Shown here piece by piece: positions 19,511 through 29,672 of a stretch of 64,000 nt of DNA. The stretch is taken from the NCBI GenBank assembly GCA_963792175.1, contig CAWBVG010000042.1:62001-126000 (forward strand), written 5' to 3'. The DNA comes from CAWBVG01 sp963792175. GTDB taxonomy: Bacteria; Acidobacteriota; Vicinamibacteria; Vicinamibacterales; CAVVIG01. Under the pieces are notes generated by a model that saw nothing but the letters and a program-made list of their open reading frames with translations, was not told where the DNA came from and searched no databases. The position numbers and the translations under genes are program-made. Every line of letters begins with the position of its first letter. Position 1 is the stretch's first letter.

Positions 19511-20882
19511 TCAGACCGCCTCGGCGAGGCGGCCGGTGCTAGGGCGGGCGAGGAAGCGATCCATGAACGACGTGCTCAGCTTGCCGGCGACGAAGTCGGG
19601 ATCGGCCAGTATGCGTAGATGCAGCGGGATGGTGGTCTTGATCCCTTCGATGACCGTCATCTCGAGCGTGCGCTTCATCCGCGCGATGGCTTCCTGGCGG
19701 TCGCGGCCGTGGACGATGATCTTCGCGATCATCGAGTCGTAGTACGGCGAGATGGTGCAGTCCGAGTGTGCGAACGTCTCGACGCGGACGCCGGGACCTC
19801 CCGGCACGCTGAACACATGGATCACGCCCGGCGACGGCACGAAGGTGTCCGGATCCTCGGCGTTGACGCGGCACTCGATCGAGTGGCCGGTGAACGTGAC
19901 ATCGCCCTGCTTGTAGGCAGAGGCGTTCGCCTGACGCGATTCGGATCTGTTCCTTGACGATGTCGACGCCGGTCACCATTTCCGTGACCGGATGCTCCAC
20001 CTGAAGGCGCGTGTTGGCCTCCATGAAGTAGAAGCGCCCGCCGGGATCCATCAGGAACTCGAAAGTGCCGGCGTTCGTGTACTGCACCGCCTTGGCCGCG
20101 TCGATGACGATGGCGCCCATGCGCCGTCGCATCTTGTCGCTGAGCGCGACCGACGGCGATTCCTCGAGCAGCTTCTGGTGCCGGCGCTGGATGGAGCACT
20201 CGCGCTCGCCGAGGTGAATCACGCCGCCGTGATGGTCCCCGAGCACCTGGAACTCGATGTGGCGCGGCGACTCGACGTATTTTTCGATGTACACGTCGCC
20301 GACGCCGAACGCCGCCTCGGCTTCGCGCTGCGCCGTCTTGACCGCATGTGACAGCTCGGCCGGCACGCGCACGACGCGCATGCCCCGGCCTCCCCCGCCG
20401 GCGGTCGCCTTGACGATGACCGGGTAGCCGATTTCCTTGGCCAGCTTGAGCGCCTTCTCCTCGTTGTCCAGCGGTCCGTCGCTGCCTGGCAGAATCGGGA
20501 CGCCGGCCTTTTTCATGACGCGCCGCGCGCGCGCCTTGTCGCCCATCAGGCGGATGACCTGCGGATCGGGGCCGATGAACTTGATGTGGCACGCCTCGCA
20601 GACTTCGGCGAGGTAGGCGCTCTCGGACAGGAAGCCGTAGCCCGGGTGGATGGCGTCGGCGCCGGTGATTTCCGCGGCGCTGATGACGGCCGGCACGTTC
20701 AGGTAGCTGTCGGCGCTGCGCGCCGGACCGATGCAGACGTCTTCGTCGGCAAAACGGACGTGGAGCGAGTTCTCGTCGGCTTCGGAGTACACCGCGACGG
20801 TCTTGATGCCGAGCTCGCGGCACGCATAGATGATGCGCATCGCGATCTCGCCGCGGTTGGCGATGAGAATCTTCTTAAACAT
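19511..20882 (-). CDS. accC: Acetyl-CoA carboxylase, biotin carboxylase subunit (with one frameshift)
   Basis: Carboxylates biotin on AccB using ATP and bicarbonate, the first half-reaction of fatty-acid synthesis. Starts MFKKILIANRGEIAMRII. The ATP-grasp domain carries VIVKATAGGGGRGMRVV, HIEFQVLGDHHGGVIHLGERECSIQRRHQKLLEESP and FMEANTRLQVEHPVTE. The frame breaks at about 19918; one surplus base in the stretch encoding RL-YKQGDVTFTGHSIE restores homology through to PSPGVIHVF and the C-terminus. The accB partner lies immediately upstream. Confidence 0.94.
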
Positions 20883-20886
20883 ACAG

Positions 20887-20958
20887 GAACCGCCGAGCCC
20901 GCACAGACCGCAGAGCAAAGGCTTTCTCGGCGCACTCTGCGATCCCTGCGGTTAAACG
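20887..20958. repeat. Inverted word array 9 (word ACCGCAGAG)
   Basis: ACCGCAGAG (20907-20915) is mirrored by CTCTGCGATCCCTGCGGT (20935-20952). It occupies the accB-accC spacer, within an operon whose products form one complex. Confidence 0.7.
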
Positions 20959-20969
20959 TTTGGCTCGGG

Positions 20970-21480
20970 TCATCGGGTCCGTATCGCGAACAGCCGCTCG
21001 CCGTACTGCACGGCCTGGCCGTTCTCCACGTAGATGTTGACGATCTCGCCGTCGTACTCCGAGTCGATCTCGTTCATCAGCTTCATCGCTTCGATGATGC
21101 AGAGCACGTCGCCCTTCTTGACGGTCGAGCCGATGTCGACGAACGAGGCGGAGCCCGGCTCGGACGATCGGTAGAACGTTCCGACGATCGGCGATTTGAC
21201 CACCGCCAGCTCGATCTCGGCGTCCGCGGCGTCCGCCGGGGCGGCGGCCATCGCCGGGGCAGCCATCGCCGCCGCGGCCGGCGCCGGCGCTGTCGAGGAC
21301 GGGCTCGCGGTCGAAGGCGGCAGCACGAGCGGCGCGGGGGGCGCCGGCAGCGTGACGACGTGCGAGCCGTTCGCGTCTTTCCGGACCTTGAGCCGCAGGC
21401 CCTCGTGCTCGATCTCGAACTCCGACAGCTCGTGCTCGCGCACGAGGTCGAGAATCTGTTTGATTCTGTTCTAGGTCCAT
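20970..21480 (-). CDS. accB: Acetyl-CoA carboxylase, biotin carboxyl carrier protein (with one frameshift)
   Basis: The carrier holds biotin on the Lys of the EAMKLMNEI motif near the C-terminus, preceded by the usual Ala/Pro-rich linker and the VKSPIVGTFYRSSEPG domain entry. The expected N-terminus MDLEQ-IKQILDLVREHELSEFEIEH is present but split by one extra base at about 21464. The ATG at 21480 overlaps the peptidase stop codon (TGATG), which supports this start and coupling. The biotinyl domain is complete. Confidence 0.93.
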
Positions 21481-22640
21481 CAAACTTCGATCAGGTCGGT
21501 GGTGACGTTCGTCAGCACGTCGACCCCCGCGTCCGTCACCAGGACATCGTCCTCGATTCGAACGCCCCCCCATCCGGGGAGATATGCGCCAGGCTCGATG
21601 GTGAAAACCATGCGGGACGCGACCGCGTCGTCATCCGTGTCGAGGTCGGGCCGGCGCCGTGAGATGCGCGGATCCTCGTGCACTTCGATTCCGAGCCCGT
21701 GGCCGGTCCCATGTCCGAACGCCTCGCCGAGGCCACGGCCGGCGAGCGTTTGTCGCGCTGCGCCGTCGATGTCGAAACGGGATCGCCCCGGAGCCACGGC
21801 GGCAATCGCCTGATCGTGCGCCTCCAGGACGGCGGCATAGACGTCTCGGGCCCGCGTGCTGGCCCGACCCACGGAAACGGTCCGGGTCAAGTCGACGCAG
21901 TATGAGTCGTAGACGCCGCCGAAGTCCAGCACGACGAGGTCACCTTCGGTCAATCTTCGCTCTCCGGGCCTTGCGTGCGGCAGAGCGGCGTTCGGGCCGG
22001 CGGCGACAATCGTATCAAAGGCCGGCTTGGCGAACCCCGCCTGACGGAGGCGTTGCTCGATGGCCATGGCGACCTCCCGCTCGGACTGTCCCGCCCGCAC
22101 GTCGGCGATCACCTGCTCGGCCACGCCGGACAGCCGGCGCGCCGCTTCGCGCAACGTCGCGATTTCGTAGTCGTCCTTCCGGACCCGGGCGTGCTCCACG
22201 ACACCTTCTGTCGCGACGAGGGCATGCGGCGATTCGTGGCGCGCGAGGGCGTCCACCAGCCAGGTGTGACGGCTGACCGTCAGGTGTGCCGCCTCGAAGC
22301 CGATGCGCATCACGGGGCCGGAGCCGGGCGGCGGGTTCAGCGACGCGAGCAGCTCGGCGAGCGACGCATCGTAGGAGCCCTCGACCGTCACGAGGTCCAG
22401 GTTCGGGCACTCATGCGCCGTGCCCTTGCTGTCCGCGATCGCGGTGACGTACCGGAAGTCGGTCAGGAAGTGAGTGCGCGCGGGCGTGACGACCGCGATC
22501 GCGGTGCTGCCGGTGAAGTTGGTCAGATAGAGGATGTTCGGCAGCGCCGTGACAACGAGCGCGTCGAGCGACCGCGCCGACAAGTCGTCCCGGATGGTGC
22601 GATGTCGATGATCAAGCGCGGCGGTCGGCGCGTGCGACAT
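21480..22640 (-). CDS. Xaa-Pro aminopeptidase (M24 family)
   Basis: A 386-residue metallopeptidase removing an N-terminal residue ahead of proline. The creatinase-like N-terminal domain includes ALPNILYLTNFTGS. The M24 fold has metal ligands in LDFGGVYDSYCVDLTRTV (both Asp), the His in GHGTGHGLGIEVHEDP, and Glu residues in FTIEPGAY and GVRIEDDVLVT. I set the start at ATG 22640 (MSHAPTAAL). It ends in a TGATG overlap with accB. Such a peptidase upstream of accBC is seen in other bacteria too. Confidence 0.93.
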   Translation of the reverse strand: MSHAPTAALDHRHRTIRDDLSARSLDALVVTALPNILYLTNFTGSTAIAVVTPARTHFLTDFRYVTAIADSKGTAHECPNLDLVTVEGSYDASLAELLASLNPPPGSGPVMRIGFEAAHLTVSRHTWLVDALARHESPHALVATEGVVEHARVRKDDYEIATLREAARRLSGVAEQVIADVRAGQSEREVAMAIEQRLRQAGFAKPAFDTIVAAGPNAALPHARPGERRLTEGDLVVLDFGGVYDSYCVDLTRTVSVGRASTRARDVYAAVLEAHDQAIAAVAPGRSRFDIDGAARQTLAGRGLGEAFGHGTGHGLGIEVHEDPRISRRRPDLDTDDDAVASRMVFTIEPGAYLPGWGGVRIEDDVLVTDAGVDVLTNVTTDLIEV

Positions 22641-23702
22641 GAATGGCGTCCAGCCACTGATCGAGCGCCGCGATGGTCGCCTGGGCGTACGCGCGACTGG
22701 CGCCCTCCACCGGCGGCGTGGCGTCCTCGTCAATCAGCGTCACGTCTGCTGCCGCCGCCAGTGGGCTCTCCGAGAGTACCACGGCAGGCACCTCCGTCTG
22801 CTGACCGATCCAATCAACGGGTGACGCCGTTTCCTCGGGGGACGCATGCAGCGAAGGGATCAGAGTGTCGACAGCGACCAGGGCGAGGTCGTGCGCGGTG
22901 CCGTTGTGCGCGGTGCCGTTGTGGCCTGACGCGGCGTCCACGGCGACGGTCGGGGTCGGATACTGTATCCGACCCTCCTTCTTCCCACACCGCCAGGGAC
23001 GCTGCGTTATCTCCCGCGTCCTCAACGCCTACCGAGGCCTCGACGACTGGCTGCCGTCTCGACGTCGCGCGATCTCGACACTGGCGCTGCCTCGACGACT
23101 GGCGCTGCCTCGACTACTGGCGCTGCCTCGACTACTGGCGTTGCCTCGACAACCGGCTCGACTTCGACAACCGGTGCCGCTTCGACAACCGGAGCGACCG
23201 CGACCGGCGGCGGTGGCGGCGGCAAGTTCTTCATGAACTCGTCCGCCATCTGCTCGAAGGACAGCCCGTCGAACACCGGCGCCGCAGGCTTGGGCTCGAT
23301 GGCTCGCGAGAGCTCCGTGACCGTCCGCTCCAGATCCGGATCGTTGCGCGCGAGCGTCAGCGCGGCGCGGTAGTGCTTCAGCGCTTCAGCCAGCGCTCCG
23401 CGACGATGGAAGATCTCGGCGAGGCCGCGGATCGCGGCGAGGTTTTCCGAGGCGCTGGCGAGAACGACCTCGAGCTCGGCCTGCGCCTCGTCCAGTTGAT
23501 CGACCTCGATCAGGGCGCGTCCGAGCGTGACACGGGCTGACAGATAGCCGGGATGGAGGGCCAGGCCGGCGCGGCAGACATCGATCGATTCCTGATACTG
23601 CCCTGCCCGGCGGCATTCTTCGGCGAGCTGCGCGAACGCAATCGACGCCGGATCCTTCTGGACCCGGCGTCGAAGGTCTTCAATCCGCGCGTTGTCGCCC
23701 AT
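22612..23702 (-). CDS. TPR-repeat protein with Val/Glu/Ala/Pro linker (two frameshifts)
   Basis: The N-terminal 125 residues hold TPR repeats (SIAFAQLAEECRRAGQYQESIDVCRAGLALHP and two more). A linker of PVVEAA hexapeptides follows, then an acidic tail and a C-terminal helix YAQATIAALDQWLDAIHVA. Three frames are needed to read it: shifts lie at about 23052 and 22960, each fixed by dropping one base. It sits between the pilus-linked lipoproteins and the peptidase, starting just after the PKD protein. Function unknown; scaffolding in the pilus or envelope is a guess. Confidence 0.75.
22953..22975. repeat. Perfect 23-bp palindrome inside the TPR gene
   Basis: GGGTCGGATAC, one T, then GTATCCGACCC: two 11-base perfect arms. 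It coincides with one of the two frame breaks of the TPR gene. Confidence 0.8.
23081..23188. repeat. Six 18-bp tandem repeats coding PVVEAA
   Basis: The unit CTGGCGCTGCCTCGACGA and close variants repeat six times in register, encoding the hexapeptide linker of the TPR protein on the minus strand. The number of units could vary between strains. Confidence 0.8.
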
Positions 23703-23707
23703 CGCCT

Positions 23708-25300
23708 TTACGGGGTGACAATGTCTTTCGACACAGGCGATGACGTGCGCCCATTGCTGTCGGTTACGGTCAATGTGACCGTGTGTGTACCAGCGCCCGC
23801 ATATGCATGCGCAACCGAACTGGCCGAACCGACAGTGTCTGGAGTCCCGTCACCCCAGTTGAAGCGATACGTCGCGATTGTGGCACTGCCAGTCGCGGTT
23901 GACGCACTGCCATCCGCCTGTATGTTGTTGCCGCCGTTTTTGGACAGACTCAAGATGCCTGTCGGATTCGGTGAGCCGACCTTGATCTGCTGTGCCCTGG
24001 AACCGGTTCGGCCGGCGCTGTCGGTCACAACGAGGTTCACGACGAAGGTCCCCGCAAATGTGTACGTATGCGCCGAAATCCTGTTCGTGCCGTTTGTCGT
24101 CACGCACGACGCGTCGCCCGGGCAATGGATCACAGGCGTTCCGTCACCAAAGTTCCAGGCGACGTCCACGATCGTCTGGCCTTGAGCCGTGACCGACGAG
24201 CTCGCGTCAAACACCACCTGCTGTCCCACAGGGGGGTCGATCGGTGAGAAGGTGAAGTTAGACGTCGGCGACGGCGGGCTGCCGACGGTGACCGTCGTCG
24301 GTGCCGAGGTGGTGGTCTGGCCCACTTCGTCGGTGACCTTCAATTGCACCGAGTAAGAACCAGCGATGCCGTAAGTCATGCGACACCGTGACGCCGGTCT
24401 TCGTGGCGCCATCACCAAATGTCCAGAAGTATGAAACGATTGTGTGCCCCGCACCGGCGGTCGACGTCGATGCATTGAAGAACACGTCCTCGCCTACGCC
24501 AGGGGCCGCTGGCGAGACTGTAAACGTCGCGTTCGGCAGAGCCGCAGAACCGACGCTGACTGCCTGCGTTGTCGAGTTCGAGAGGCCACGATCGTTGGTT
24601 ACGGTCAGCTTGACGGTGTAGGAGTTCTGCGCCGCAAACGTGTGGGTCGCAGTCTTGCCGGTTCCGCTGGAGCCGTCCCCGAACGTCCAGTTGTAGCTGA
24701 CGATCTCGCTGGCGCCGCTGCCGACCTGGCTGGCCGACCCATCGAACGTCAGCGGCACATTCGCGGTGGCGGGCTGCGGCGAGAACGTGAACGCGGCGGT
24801 CGGCGAAGCGGCCGGCGGCAGAATCATGCCAGGCGGAACGAGGCGGATCGTCACCCGTTCCGGCGCCGCGGTTTCGAAACCGGACCCTGAAGCGGTCGCG
24901 ACAATCTCGACGCAATTACCTGGCAGACCTTTACACGTGCCAAAGATGCCGGCCGTCGGGCTCGGCGGCGCGGTATACACGACGGTTGCGACGCCGCTCG
25001 AATTCGTCACGAGCGATCGCGCCGACAGCGTTCCGTAGTCCTGCCCGACGCCGCCAACGAACATATCCATGCGAACCGGCACCGCGGCTTTCGGCTTTGC
25101 CGTCCGGGCCCGATGGCCGTGACCTGAATGGACGATTGCGATCCTCCGTCCTGGCTGATGCTGTCCGGCAGGGCCGACACGCGAATCGACAGTGCGAGAT
25201 CGGACGGACCGGTCAATCCCGGCGCCTCGGTCTGATGCACGGTGCAGCCGGCGAGCGCGACGGCTGCCAGCAGGAACGCGGAGGAAAGAACACCCTTCAT
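23708..25300 (-). CDS. PKD-domain lipoprotein (three frameshifts)
   Basis: Starts at ATG 25300 with a lipoprotein signal ending LAAVALAGC. After an Ig-like segment (VPVRMDMFVGGVGQDYGTLS) come four PKD domains, each with the NWTFGDG/YFWTFGDG/NFGDG/NWGDG core and a C-terminal SYTVKLTVTN-like strand. The frames join by dropping single bases at about 25107, 25092 and 24377. PKD domains mediate protein or glycan contacts outside the cell. Its place, four bases after the preceding lipoprotein and after pilQ, suggests a role in the pilus or cell surface. Confidence 0.85.
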
Positions 25301-25303
25301 GAC

Positions 25304-25931
25304 CTAGAAGTCCCCAAAGTTGCCGAAATCGACCTGGATCGAGCCGGTCGCGGTGACTTCGTTGCCGGCCTGATCGTGACCGTAGAAGGTCACGCGCGCG
25401 ATCGAGGTGATGAACGATCTGCTGTTTTTGAGCTGGATGAGCGGCGATTCTTCCTTCGCCGCCACGCGCACGAGCTGGAACCCGAACGTCGTCGCGGCTC
25501 GACACCGTGACGGTGACCGCGCCGTCGAAGCCGTACGGGCACGTCGACGCCGGGCGTATTACGGCCGTCCGCGCGGACGTAGTCCACGTGGTAGCGCGTA
25601 ATCGTGATCGCATTCACCTCGGTCGGCGACGACGGCGCGGTCGCGGTCCCGGGATCCTTCAGCGCGATGTGCATGATCGCCTGGCCCGAATCGCCGAAAA
25701 TCGTCGGGCACGGCGTTGTCGGCGCGCACGGCGCGCGGGCGCGATGACGTTGGTGATCACGTCCGAAATGAGCGTGCTGGCCGGCGTCCCCGCGGTCGCG
25801 GCACCCCGGATGCCCGCGAGGGAATCAATCACGAGGTACGACGGCGCACGGCCGGTGCGGACGACGTCGCCGCACGACGTCGCCGTTGCGCCGAGAGCCA
25901 CCAACGCAAGGAATCGTTTCAGGTTTCGCAT
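25304..25931 (-). CDS. Conserved lipoprotein linked to the pilus operon (frameshifted)
   Basis: Begins MRNLKRFLALVALGATATSC, a lipoprotein signal. The mature part includes SYLVIDSLAGI near the start, ITITRYHVDYVRADGRNTPGVD and FGFQLVRVAAKEESP in the middle, and FYGHDQAGNEVTATGSIQVDFG at the C-terminus. Frame shifts are needed at about 25745 (net two bases or one deletion), 25538 and 25490. No enzyme motif is seen; I do not recognise a named family, though similar proteins follow pilQ in related genomes. It ends three bases before the PKD lipoprotein start. Confidence 0.7.
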
Positions 25932-25947
25932 GGAAGTCATGGCCGCA

Positions 25948-27867
25948 TCAGCTCCGGATGATGCGCGGCGTGATGAAGATCAGCAGCTCCGTGCTGGTGT
26001 CGTTCACGGCATCGCGCCGGAACAGCCATCCGAGCAGCGGAATCCGGCTGACGCCAGGCGTGCGATCGTTCTGGTTCTGCTGGTTGGTCACGTAGACGCC
26101 GCCAATCACCGTCGTCGCGCCATCGCTCACCAGCACGCTGGTGTTGGCGCGCTGCGTGTTGATCGGCGGGATGCCGTTCACCGCGCGAGAGAAGTCGGCC
26201 TGGCTGTTCTCGACGGCGATCTGCATGATGACGGTGTTCGCCGCGGTGATTTGCGGCGTCACGCTTCAGCGTCAGCGCGGCGTCGCGGAACGTGACCGTC
26301 ACGGTGTTGTTCGACACCGTCTGGATCGGGATCTGGACGCCCTGCGTCATTTCCGCGGCGATGTTGTTCTGCGTGGTGACCCGCGGCGTGGACAGCAGCC
26401 GGCCGTTGCCGCTGTTCTCCAGCGCCGAGAGCGCCACATCGAGGTTGAAGGCGCCATTCATCGATCCGAGCGCCAGGTTCACGGCGCTCGGCGCGCCGGG
26501 CACGCCGAGATTGACGGCCGTGGGCTGACCACCGGTGACGGCCGCCTGCGTGCTGCCCGACAACGAGCCGGAGTTCGGAAACGCGAGGTTGCGTCGTGTT
26601 GCCGAGCGCGGGACTGACGGCGCCGTTGAATCCCCACTGGACGCCGAGCGCGCGCGCGTAGTTCTTGTTGGTCTGGACGATGCGCGCCTCGATTTCGACC
26701 TGCGGCTGCGCGAGATCGAGCTTCGCGATCAGCTCACTGGCCGTCGTCAGACGGTCCGCCAGGTCGGTGATGATCAGCGTGTTCGTTCGCGGATCGACCT
26801 GCACCGTGCCGCGCTGTGACAGCGCGCTCTTCGTCAGCAGCGCCTGGAGCTCTTCGGCCTTGGCGTAGCTCAGACGCTGTGTCAGGACCCGCAGCTCGCC
26901 GGCGAGCGCCTGCTCCTCGTTCACCTTGCGCCGCTGCGACTGCTCGTCGGCGAGCACGTTCAGCGGGGCGATGCGCACGATGGTGCCGTCGATGATGTAG
27001 CCCAGTTTGTTGGCGGCGAGGATGATGTCGAGCGCCTGGTCCCACGGCACGTCGCGAAGCGCGACGTCCACGGTTCCCTGCACCGCCGGATCGATGACGA
27101 TGTTGAGGCCGCTGATCTCCGAGAACGTGCGCAGCACCGCGCGCAGGTCGGCGCCCTGGAAATCGAGGCTGACCGGATGTCCGGTGAACTTGCGCTCGCC
27201 GCCGCGGGACGTCCCGATTTCCGGCGGCGCCGGCACCGGCGGCTGCGTCTGACGGCTCGCCGCGGAGAGCGCGAGCGGCGACGCCGACGGCGTCGCGGGC
27301 TTCGCACGTCACCGCTCGCTCCGCCCGCCAGCGCTTCGACGGGATCGATCGAAGTCGATTCCTTCTGCGCCAGCGCCTGCATCGCGTCGGGCGTCGATCC
27401 GGTCGATGCCGGCGGCGGGCGGCAGGACGTACGGCACTTTGCCAGCGGACCGCTCGAAGTCGATGACCACCGTGTTCCGGTCGCTCCGGACACGGTGGGT
27501 CGACTGGCTGCGCGAGCGCAATCCGGACGCGCGACGCCGGCGCGCCGAGCGACTCCGCCGCTTCAATCACCACCGACGCGATGGGACTCCTGGCGTTGGC
27601 GGCGACCGAGTTGGCCACGCCTTCCGCGCCGACGTTGCGGAAGTCGAGCAGGAGCGTCAGCGGATCGGGCCGGGACGCCACATACGACACCGGCTCGCTG
27701 GCTTCGATGACGAGCGAGGCGCCCTTGCCGCTGACCTTCGCGCTGATGGTCGTGAGCCGCACGGACGGCACGGTGGGGTTCGGGCTGAGCGGCCGGTCCG
27801 ACGCATGGAGCAGCGCGCCGGCCGCGGCGACCGTTGTACAGAGAGCAAGACACCGGGTCACAGTCAT
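25948..27867 (-). CDS. pilQ: Type IV pilus secretin PilQ (several frameshifts)
   Basis: Forms the outer-membrane pore for the pilus. It has a signal peptide, an AMIN domain (SYVASRPDPLTLLLDFRNV), a linker, then the secretin N0/N1 domains from HPVSLDFQGADLRAVLRTFSEISGLNIVIDP through DPRTNTLIITD, and the secretin core with LSALENSGNGRLLSTPRVTT and a terminal TELLIFITPRIIRS. Frame breaks lie at about 27500, 27381, 27295-27310, 26592 and 26258; each rejoins by removing single bases. All expected domains are present. Confidence 0.92.
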
Positions 27868-28392
27868 TCCTTGCTGTCCTCGAGCGTTCGCAGCAACTTG
27901 CGAACTTCCCGCTGCTTGACGAGCGACAGCGGATCGTTGACTTCCTGAATGACGATCAACCCCTGCGCGATCACGCTCTTGATCGTGCCGTCGAGGAGCT
28001 TGTCGCCCTGATGAACGATGTAGGTCTTGTTGTCGGGCCCCTGGACCATCGCGACCAGATTGCCGCGGCTTTGCAGGATGCCGCGGACCGAAATCTCGGC
28101 GAGCGACATCCCCGCCGGCCCGTCGCCGCGGCGTGACGTCTGACGCGACTCGCTGCTTCCGCCGAAGGGGCTGAGAAACGGATCGCGCCGGCCGGACGAC
28201 TGATACACGTAGGTTTCCGGCGGCGGTTGCGGGGCTGGTGGCGCCGCAGGTTGTGCCGGTGTCACCGAGCGGCGTCTGCGGCTGCGGCGCCGGCGCGGCT
28301 GCCGGTGTCGCGGCCGGCGGCGCTGGCGTCTGCGCAGCCGCCTGCATGTCGGCGGTCCCGAGCGCGAGGGCGAGCAACAGTGCGTGCATCAT
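27864..28392 (-). CDS. pilP: Pilus assembly lipoprotein-like PilP (one frameshift)
   Basis: Couples the inner-membrane PilMNO platform to PilQ. A signal segment (ALLLALALGTADMQAAAQ) leads to a Pro/Ala/Gln-rich linker, then the PilP fold with RRDPFLSPF, MSLAEISVRGILQ and VHQGDKLLDGTIKSV. One extra base at about 28262 splits linker from domain. No lipobox Cys is seen at the signal end, unlike classical PilP. Start is ATG 28392 or 28389, overlapping the pilO stop. The 3' end overlaps pilQ. Confidence 0.85.
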
Positions 28393-29015
28393 GAGGCCTT
28401 CCCGGCCGGCGGCGCAGCGGCCGGTTTGGCGCCGCGACCAGCCGGCGCCGGCGCCGGCTTGTCGAGCAGCACGAAGGTCGTGGCCACGCAGGTCGCGGTG
28501 ATGGTGGCGTTCGGCTCGGGCTTGTCCTTCCCTTTCACGTCGAGGCCGTTGATGTTCACGATGCGCGTGAACTTGCCGACGCGGTCGAAGAAGATCGCCA
28601 GGTTGTGATACGTCCCCTGAAGCTCCAACGTGATCGGCCACTCGGCATGCAGCTGTTTGGTGACCGTCGGCGACGGCTTGAAGCCCTTGATCTCCAGATT
28701 CGACTGGGTGGCGACGGTCTGCATGCGGCGCAGCAGATCGGCGGCGTCCTTTTCCTCTGGCAGGACCGCCTTCAGATTGTCGAGGCGTCCTTCGAGCTCG
28801 GTGACCTGGGCGCGAAACGCCGGCAGCTGCTTCGCGGTGTTCAGGCCCTTGGTGATGTCGTCGCGCAGGGCCCGCAATTGCGACTGACGGCTGCGCATGT
28901 CGGCGCGCATCGGCATCTCGACGTAGTAATAGAACGCGCCATTGGCGCCGAGCGCGAGCGCGAGAAACGCGCCGACCTGCGCATACCACGGCAGCTTTGT
29001 AAGACTGAGCTCCAT
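28389..29015 (-). CDS. pilO: Type IV pilus inner-membrane protein PilO
   Basis: 208 residues: one N-terminal helix (AQVGAFLALALGANGAFYYYV), a coiled coil (SRQSQLRALRDDITKGLNTAKQL and on), then a ferredoxin-like domain with the PilO-typical LPEEKDAADLLRRMQTVATQSNL and LQGTYHNLAIFFDRVGKFTRIVNI. It pairs with PilN in the periplasm and anchors the pilus motor platform. An Ala/Pro-rich tail ends the protein. The reading frame is intact. Confidence 0.93.
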   Translation of the reverse strand: MELSLTKLPWYAQVGAFLALALGANGAFYYYVEMPMRADMRSRQSQLRALRDDITKGLNTAKQLPAFRAQVTELEGRLDNLKAVLPEEKDAADLLRRMQTVATQSNLEIKGFKPSPTVTKQLHAEWPITLELQGTYHNLAIFFDRVGKFTRIVNINGLDVKGKDKPEPNATITATCVATTFVLLDKPAPAPAGRGAKPAAAPPAGKAS

Positions 29016-29060
29016 CGACCCCTTTACTACTGAGCCGTATCGACTAAACGTGACACGGCT

Positions 29061-29672
29061 TTAATGAGCCGCGGCCGGCGCCGCCGGCGCTTTCGCGTCG
29101 CCCGGCTGCTGGAACACGGCCTTGATACTGAACTTGATGATCTCGGTCTGCGGCTGCGTCATCGTCTCGGCGCTCGTGCTGACGATGTCGATGGACCGCT
29201 TGAAGTAGCCGGACGCTTCGAGATTCGCGACGAAATCGGATACCCCGATCGGCGAGGTGCACTTGCCGTCGATCACGATCTCCGCGCCGGTCTGCTTCAC
29301 CTCCGTGAGCCACAGCATCGGCGGCAGCGCACGGCTGATCTGATCCAGCATGTGCACGGGGCCGGTCTGCCCTTTGCGCAACTGCTCGATCAGCACGACG
29401 CGCTGCTGCAGCTGCGCCTTCCGCTGCTCGAACTGCTGGACCTGCTCGATCACCGAGTGGAGCCGCGTCGTCTCCTGCTGCGCGGCGGCGATTTCCTTGT
29501 CGAGATCCGCCGAATCGTGGTTGACCGTCCAGTAGCGCCAGCCGATCGCCAGACCGCCGAGCACCAGGATGAGACTGCAGCCGATCGTGAGCTTCTGGCC
29601 GACGGTGCCGAGCGTGACGGCCTTCTTCTTCGCGCGATCGCGCTCCGCCGCGAGCAGGTTGATGCGAATCAT
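29061..29672 (-). CDS. pilN: Type IV pilus inner-membrane protein PilN
   Basis: 203 residues beginning MIRINLLAAER, the conserved PilN peptide that docks into a groove of PilM. A membrane helix (IGCSLILVLGGLAIGW) is followed by a coiled coil and a C-terminal domain (SRALPPMLWLTEVKQTG). Its start overlaps the pilM stop by four bases, indicating coupled translation. Confidence 0.94.
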   Translation of the reverse strand: MIRINLLAAERDRAKKKAVTLGTVGQKLTIGCSLILVLGGLAIGWRYWTVNHDSADLDKEIAAAQQETTRLHSVIEQVQQFEQRKAQLQQRVVLIEQLRKGQTGPVHMLDQISRALPPMLWLTEVKQTGAEIVIDGKCTSPIGVSDFVANLEASGYFKRSIDIVSTSAETMTQPQTEIIKFSIKAVFQQPGDAKAPAAPAAAH

